Assembly: GCF_052857255.1 (NCBI RefSeq)
Contig: NC_135498.1
Location: forward strand, 85,212,639-85,276,638
Reading direction: 5' to 3'
Source of the DNA: Amblyomma americanum
Taxonomy: Eukaryota > Arthropoda > Arachnida > Ixodida > Ixodidae
Length of the DNA stretch: 64,000 bases
Made by a program: the position numbers and the translations under genes. Below are positions 59,890-64,000 of the stretch, piece by piece; within the stretch, counting starts at the first letter, position 1; every line of letters starts with the position of its first letter. Under the pieces are notes generated by a model. The model worked only from the letters and a program-made list of their open reading frames with translations. It had not been told where the DNA came from and did no database searches.

Positions 59890-62607
59890 TCACTCTTTGT
59901 CCATGATGTTGTATTGGTTCCTTTGCATCTTGTCCTCGTCCTAAGTGCGCAGTGCAATATCTCCTCCAAACGTGTATTGGCCAGTAATGTTACCCAATCA
60001 GGTCATTACACCTTGATCATAGAGTTGTGTTGATGAAAAAGATGTGGCCGGATAAGCGACTGCGTATCGGGTTGTATCCAGCGAGAAACAGAAATAACCA
60101 TTCACCTCTCTTCGGAGACTGATTACTCTGACAGTTCATACTGGCTGATGTGCCTTAAACAGCTCCTCAGACTAAGATAGTTCACCACCTCCTCCTTCTA
60201 TCAAGAGGTTTCTTCCTGCTCCCGCTTATCTAAAGCCTTCGTCGTAAAGTTCTAACCTAAACGGCATCACCCAAATAAACTTCCGTAGCGAAATTGGCAA
60301 GGCGGCAAATATTGCGCCGCGAATTTATGTGAAGCATCGCGCTAATTCCCGTGCAACGAAGACGAAGCGAATCCCTCCCGCACGAAACGGCGTTTGGGGG
60401 CTCACGTTTGCCGTCACGCAATTTGACCATCTGTACTGCTAGCGCAATCTAACACTGCAGACATTCCTGCTTTTGAAGCCTGTTTCGTCGGACATTTCTA
60501 AATGTCGATTTTCTCTCTCGGACGTTTTGCAATGAAACCTAAAAACTGATCCAGAACTCGGGTGGGGTGGAAAATTGTTTGCATGCTGGTAATCCGTGCT
60601 TAAGAATAAAAGAAGGCAAGAAAGATGTCAGTTTTCAGGTGAATCAATCAAACCGTGTGTGCATCAAAAGAACATTTCAGATTGCAACATACATGACAAT
60701 ATAGTATTCGAAGAAAATGACTCGTTTTGTATGCTTTTAACCTATTATTGAAACAAAAAGAGTATTCTTTCTTACCCCTTATTCATTGAGAAACGAAAGG
60801 CTAATTTATCTCGCAACAGAACCAAATTGACTACAGCCTTTTAGATTCGCTGCCACCTAATGACGCTTTTAGTAGCTCTTATAAATACTCTCCTCTTTTC
60901 GTGTATGCGCACTACAGAACATCCGGCGATGACGAATGCCACATCGACTCAGCCGAGCGCATTGTGCATCCAAAGCGGCAGCTCTGTCATTGCGAGCTGT
61001 GACTTCACGACGCAATACAGTTGCTTTAGAATCAAATAACTTAGGTTTTGCCACGAATCATCAAAGGCTGCCGCCACGCCGTTTCATCACTTTGTGTATG
61101 CAAGGCGTGAACACATTTATCTCGATTGGCCGCATCCAGTCGGAGCCCATTCTACCTTGCTCCAGAATGTTCTACTAACTTTTCACGCTTTAGCTCCTAA
61201 GTTCGCTATCAGCTTTAAATTGAGCACGCTTGACAGCGGCGGGCATTCTGTTGACGACTGCCGAGCACGCTTGTTGTTTTCGCAGCCGCCGAGTGATTCA
61301 GAACGTTGTGGGCGCAGGTCAGCCCAATAAACAATTTTCTTTCAGATGAACTTTTGACTGCCTTCCTCACTGTTTCGACTGCCGTCACCACGACGCGATA
61401 ATCTGAGAAAAAAGAAGCGAAAAATTGGTGGCGCGTAGAAGAATAAAATTTTGCGGGTTTTAGTAGCACTGTATACCTGTTAAGCAGCCTTGTTAACAAG
61501 CTCGACATTTTTCTCTCTTCCAAATAACGCTCTTTACGTATTCCGCATAGTGGTTAGGTTTTAAAAGAACCGTTTGTCACACACAGGCTTTCTTCTCAAC
61601 TTTTTTTCTAACACACTTCAGTGCCACGTATTCGGCGGAAAAAAAATTGAAAGGCGAATTCGACTCTCTCTAATGCAGAAATTGAAAGCACCTCTGTCTG
61701 TGTCTCACGCTCTGTAGGCCCAATTTCTTGTTTTGCTGGGTCTTCGGCATGTCTGGCGAAAGGTTCGATATATTAGTTGAAGATCACGGTAACGTGCTAC
61801 GCCAGCGCAAGAGAATGTGAATATTAGAACGATAGCAGTATTATTTGAAGAGCACGACGATCTGCCTTGCCCAGCGTGAGAGTATTTTTCAGTCTAAAAT
61901 GGGCGTCATCGGCTTCGTAAAAGAAATGTATGCCCAGAACAAGTGTGAACCGGAGCGGCACTCACTCTTCTTGCTGTGTTGTTCGTTGCCTTTTTTCTAC
62001 TTCTTTGTTGCTTAGGTGTTTCGTGTTATGTTGTCCGAGCTGTGTGCTCCGAATGGACTCTATACACTTGTTCCTTGCTCATGCGTGTTGATTTGCAACT
62101 GTTCTCTTAATATTTGTAGATAGCTCATATACATAAAACAACCCATCTGTGTAATAAATACATTGTTGAAAAAAAGCGATAGGCTGCTACTCTCGGGCAG
62201 TGACCAGCGATGTTGACTTGCCAGCGGCGCCGCTGGTCCGAGTCCGAGTCACGGCCGATTTATTATTTATTGATTTATCGATATTTTCGCTCGGTTACAC
62301 CAAGTGCGACGCGGCTGAACCCACGAAAAGGCGGTCAGAGCTGCGACAAATTTATGATATGCGTACAGGACTATCCGCACATCAACTTCTGTTTTACCAA
62401 TATTGGCTTCATAGGTACACGATTTGAAACTGCGCCCTATATTAAGGGTATCGGGGAAAAAACTAATCCAGAACAAACAACTCCATTTGTGAAGTATGAA
62501 AAAGTATCCCCAAACTAGTGCCACGAAGCGCCCAATAACGAAAATGCAGTCGACCGTAAGTCACAAAGTTAACAAGCGAGGACAGCCTCAGTGTGCTCGC
62601 CAAAGAT
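59890..62607. other. no gene recognised
   Basis: No TE domain or convincing gene. Frames such as 61215-61523 minus are short and overlap others. Confidence 0.45.
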
Positions 62608-63010
62608 TCTACTCAGGACTTGTCTTTGCCTGGGCAGAGCGTTCATCATTTGTGGGGCTTAGATAGGGTCACTGCTGCTAGGAGGAAGGCCCTGGGAAGA
62701 GGAGGAAGGTGTGAAGTAGGAATGGTGTTAGTATCTTGTCCAGGAATTATGGCTGCTAATGTTGACAACGAATTGACTTGCAAAATTGTGAAAAAGAAAA
62801 GGCCAGTTCCGAAGAACACAATCTGTGGGTTTGGAGCATGTAAAGGTAGCGCGTGCTAGCTTTTAAGGCTGTGTGTCCAACAGCAACAGGTGGCTTTGTA
62901 TGACTGGCTGATTTGACCTCAAACACTCAGGATAAGGAATTAGCACGGCAGAATTAATTACCGCAAAAATTTACAATACAGGAAATAAGTGAAACCCCGG
63001 AGGCGAGATC
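62608..63010 (+). repeat. module P, copy 2
   Basis: TGCCTGGGCAGAGCGTTC, the GAGGAGGAAGGTGTGAA block and GTGTGTCCAACAGCAACAGGTGGC align with 7595-7985. It holds a frame (MAANVDNELTC...KKKRPVPKN...CGFGACK) up to a GT at 62846 that copy 1 lacks; it could be an exon relic. Confidence 0.6.
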
Positions 63011-63200
63011 AGAGAAGGCGCAAAAGGAAAGGAGAGGAGGGAGGAATGCTGAAGGCAAAAGTTTTTGAGAAATGATGGAAAGAGAAGCAGGGCGCGCATA
63101 AGCAAAAGATAAATTTGAACAAAGAGAGAAAAAAGTTTCACAGAAGTGGGAAAGGACAGGTCGGGGAGGAAGCATAGTGTGAAAGAGAAGATAAAGCCGT

Positions 63201-63202
<2 letters not shown>

Positions 63203-63273
<71 letters not shown>
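63203..63273. repeat. (TA)n microsatellite
   Basis: About 35 TA units. Confidence 0.98.
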
Positions 63274-63276
<3 letters not shown>

Positions 63277-63587
63277 GCACTAGAAATGCTCTGACCACGT
63301 GTAATACCTGTTTATAGAATTGCGCCAGTACCGGAATTTACCTGAGATATTCTAAGTTTCGTCCATTTATGTTGGTCCCTGGTGGTTGTGAGGTTTATTT
63401 ATTTGTGGATTAGGAATGCCTATCTGTATTTTCTGTCCCTAGCGAATTTGCGGACTTGACAAAAGAGAACAATTTTCTTGTTGTCCCCAGAAGCGAATTA
63501 GACTATATAAATATTCGAGGCTCTTTCTTCCGCAAAAGTGGTATTGCTCACTGGAAATTGCAAGAAAAAGTAATAAGTTAATCGATT

Positions 63588-63853
63588 TTGAGTGACATTT
63601 CATGGGAATTAGTGTGTACGGTAATGAAGGGGCCGAGCTGTAAAGCATCCCGAATTTATTCATCATCGCTCAAGCGGGCCTCGATGCGTGCTGTTTATGT
63701 CTGTGGAAAATTTTTCAAGGGAATTGTGACATCGTGGAAACGCTCTGACTCAAGTATTAGGTTGTTTCGAACTTATTGCACACAAATATCTTGCCCATTA
63801 TTGTACGCTTCGAAGTGTCAAATTGGGCAAACAATGTCTCATTTTATGTAGTC
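63588..63853 (+). mobile_element. possible LINE RT C-terminal fragment
   Basis: An 87-codon frame, MSDISWELVC...: SLKRASMRAVYVCGKFFKGIV..KRSDSSIRLF has the spacing of the post-catalytic thumb of LINE reverse transcriptases (..R..VAYN..FR.....R..S...LF). No other RT block is nearby, so this is tentative. Confidence 0.4.
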
Positions 63854-63879
63854 TTATTCTCTATTGGTTGCTGCCTAGC

Positions 63880-64000
63880 CCAGGTTAAACTTTGTATTAC
63901 AACAGATCTACGGAAAGCACGCGAAATAAATGCCGCAATAAAGCCGAAAAAACAGAGCGAATCAGCAGTGAAAAATAAATTCAACTCCATTGCAGCATGG
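63880..64000 (+). repeat. module T fragment at the window edge
   Basis: AAGCACGCGAAATAAATGCC and AATAAAGCCGAAAAAACAGA match 15220-15260 (AAGCGAAGCAAATGCCCGGATAAAGCC). It continues beyond the window. Confidence 0.5.

Overview
The window looks like a repeat-dense, gene-poor stretch of an arthropod nuclear genome, most probably a hard tick. The grounds are spliceosomal introns (GT..AG), tRNA-derived SINEs whose heads and bodies resemble tick SINEs as I remember them, and a crowded mix of decayed transposons: PIF/Harbinger, Ty3/Gypsy, I-clade and L2/CR1-like LINEs, and a Penelope-like element. I see no bacterial operons, rRNA or true tRNA genes, or CRISPR. The tick assignment rests on recall and composition, not on a search.

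Layout. 0.16-3.3 kb: minus-strand Harbinger (HARBI1-like) transposase pseudogene with its introns still visible. 4-6.4 kb: (TA)n, a SINE, and the 3' part of an I-type LINE. 6.5-17 kb: a mosaic of non-coding modules (here called P, Q, R, S, T) around a two-exon gene, copy A (11,189-12,870). 18.5-26.1 kb: a decayed Ty3/Gypsy element with paired LTRs whose integrase lies upstream of the RT start (Gmr1-like order); its gag is split by a 1.8-kb TIR element flanked by TA. 26.9-30.9 kb: S modules and a GC-rich minisatellite element. 31.2-33.3 kb: gene copy B, only exon 1 visible, with a TTAA-flanked MITE in its intron. 33.3-42.9 kb: a second Ty3/Gypsy element with 177-bp LTRs, split in RNase H by a 4.3-kb I-clade LINE with a 14-bp target duplication. 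42.9-45.8 kb: an L2/CR1-like LINE. 47-53.6 kb: modules T, Q, R, S again, with a 593-bp (CA)n tract. 54.9-55.6 kb: a Penelope-like remnant with a GIY-YIG domain. 57.1-59.2 kb: gene copy C. 62.6-64 kb: modules P and T again.

How it fits together. The modules recur in a consistent order (P-T-Q-R-S-gene). The simplest reading is an old array of tandemly duplicated segments, three carrying a gene copy, later broken up by nested transposons. The only likely functional host genes are the two intact two-exon copies, A and C. They encode small, charged, probably nuclear proteins of a family I do not recognise. Nearly every other coding trace is a transposon relic with stops, frameshifts or lost catalytic residues.
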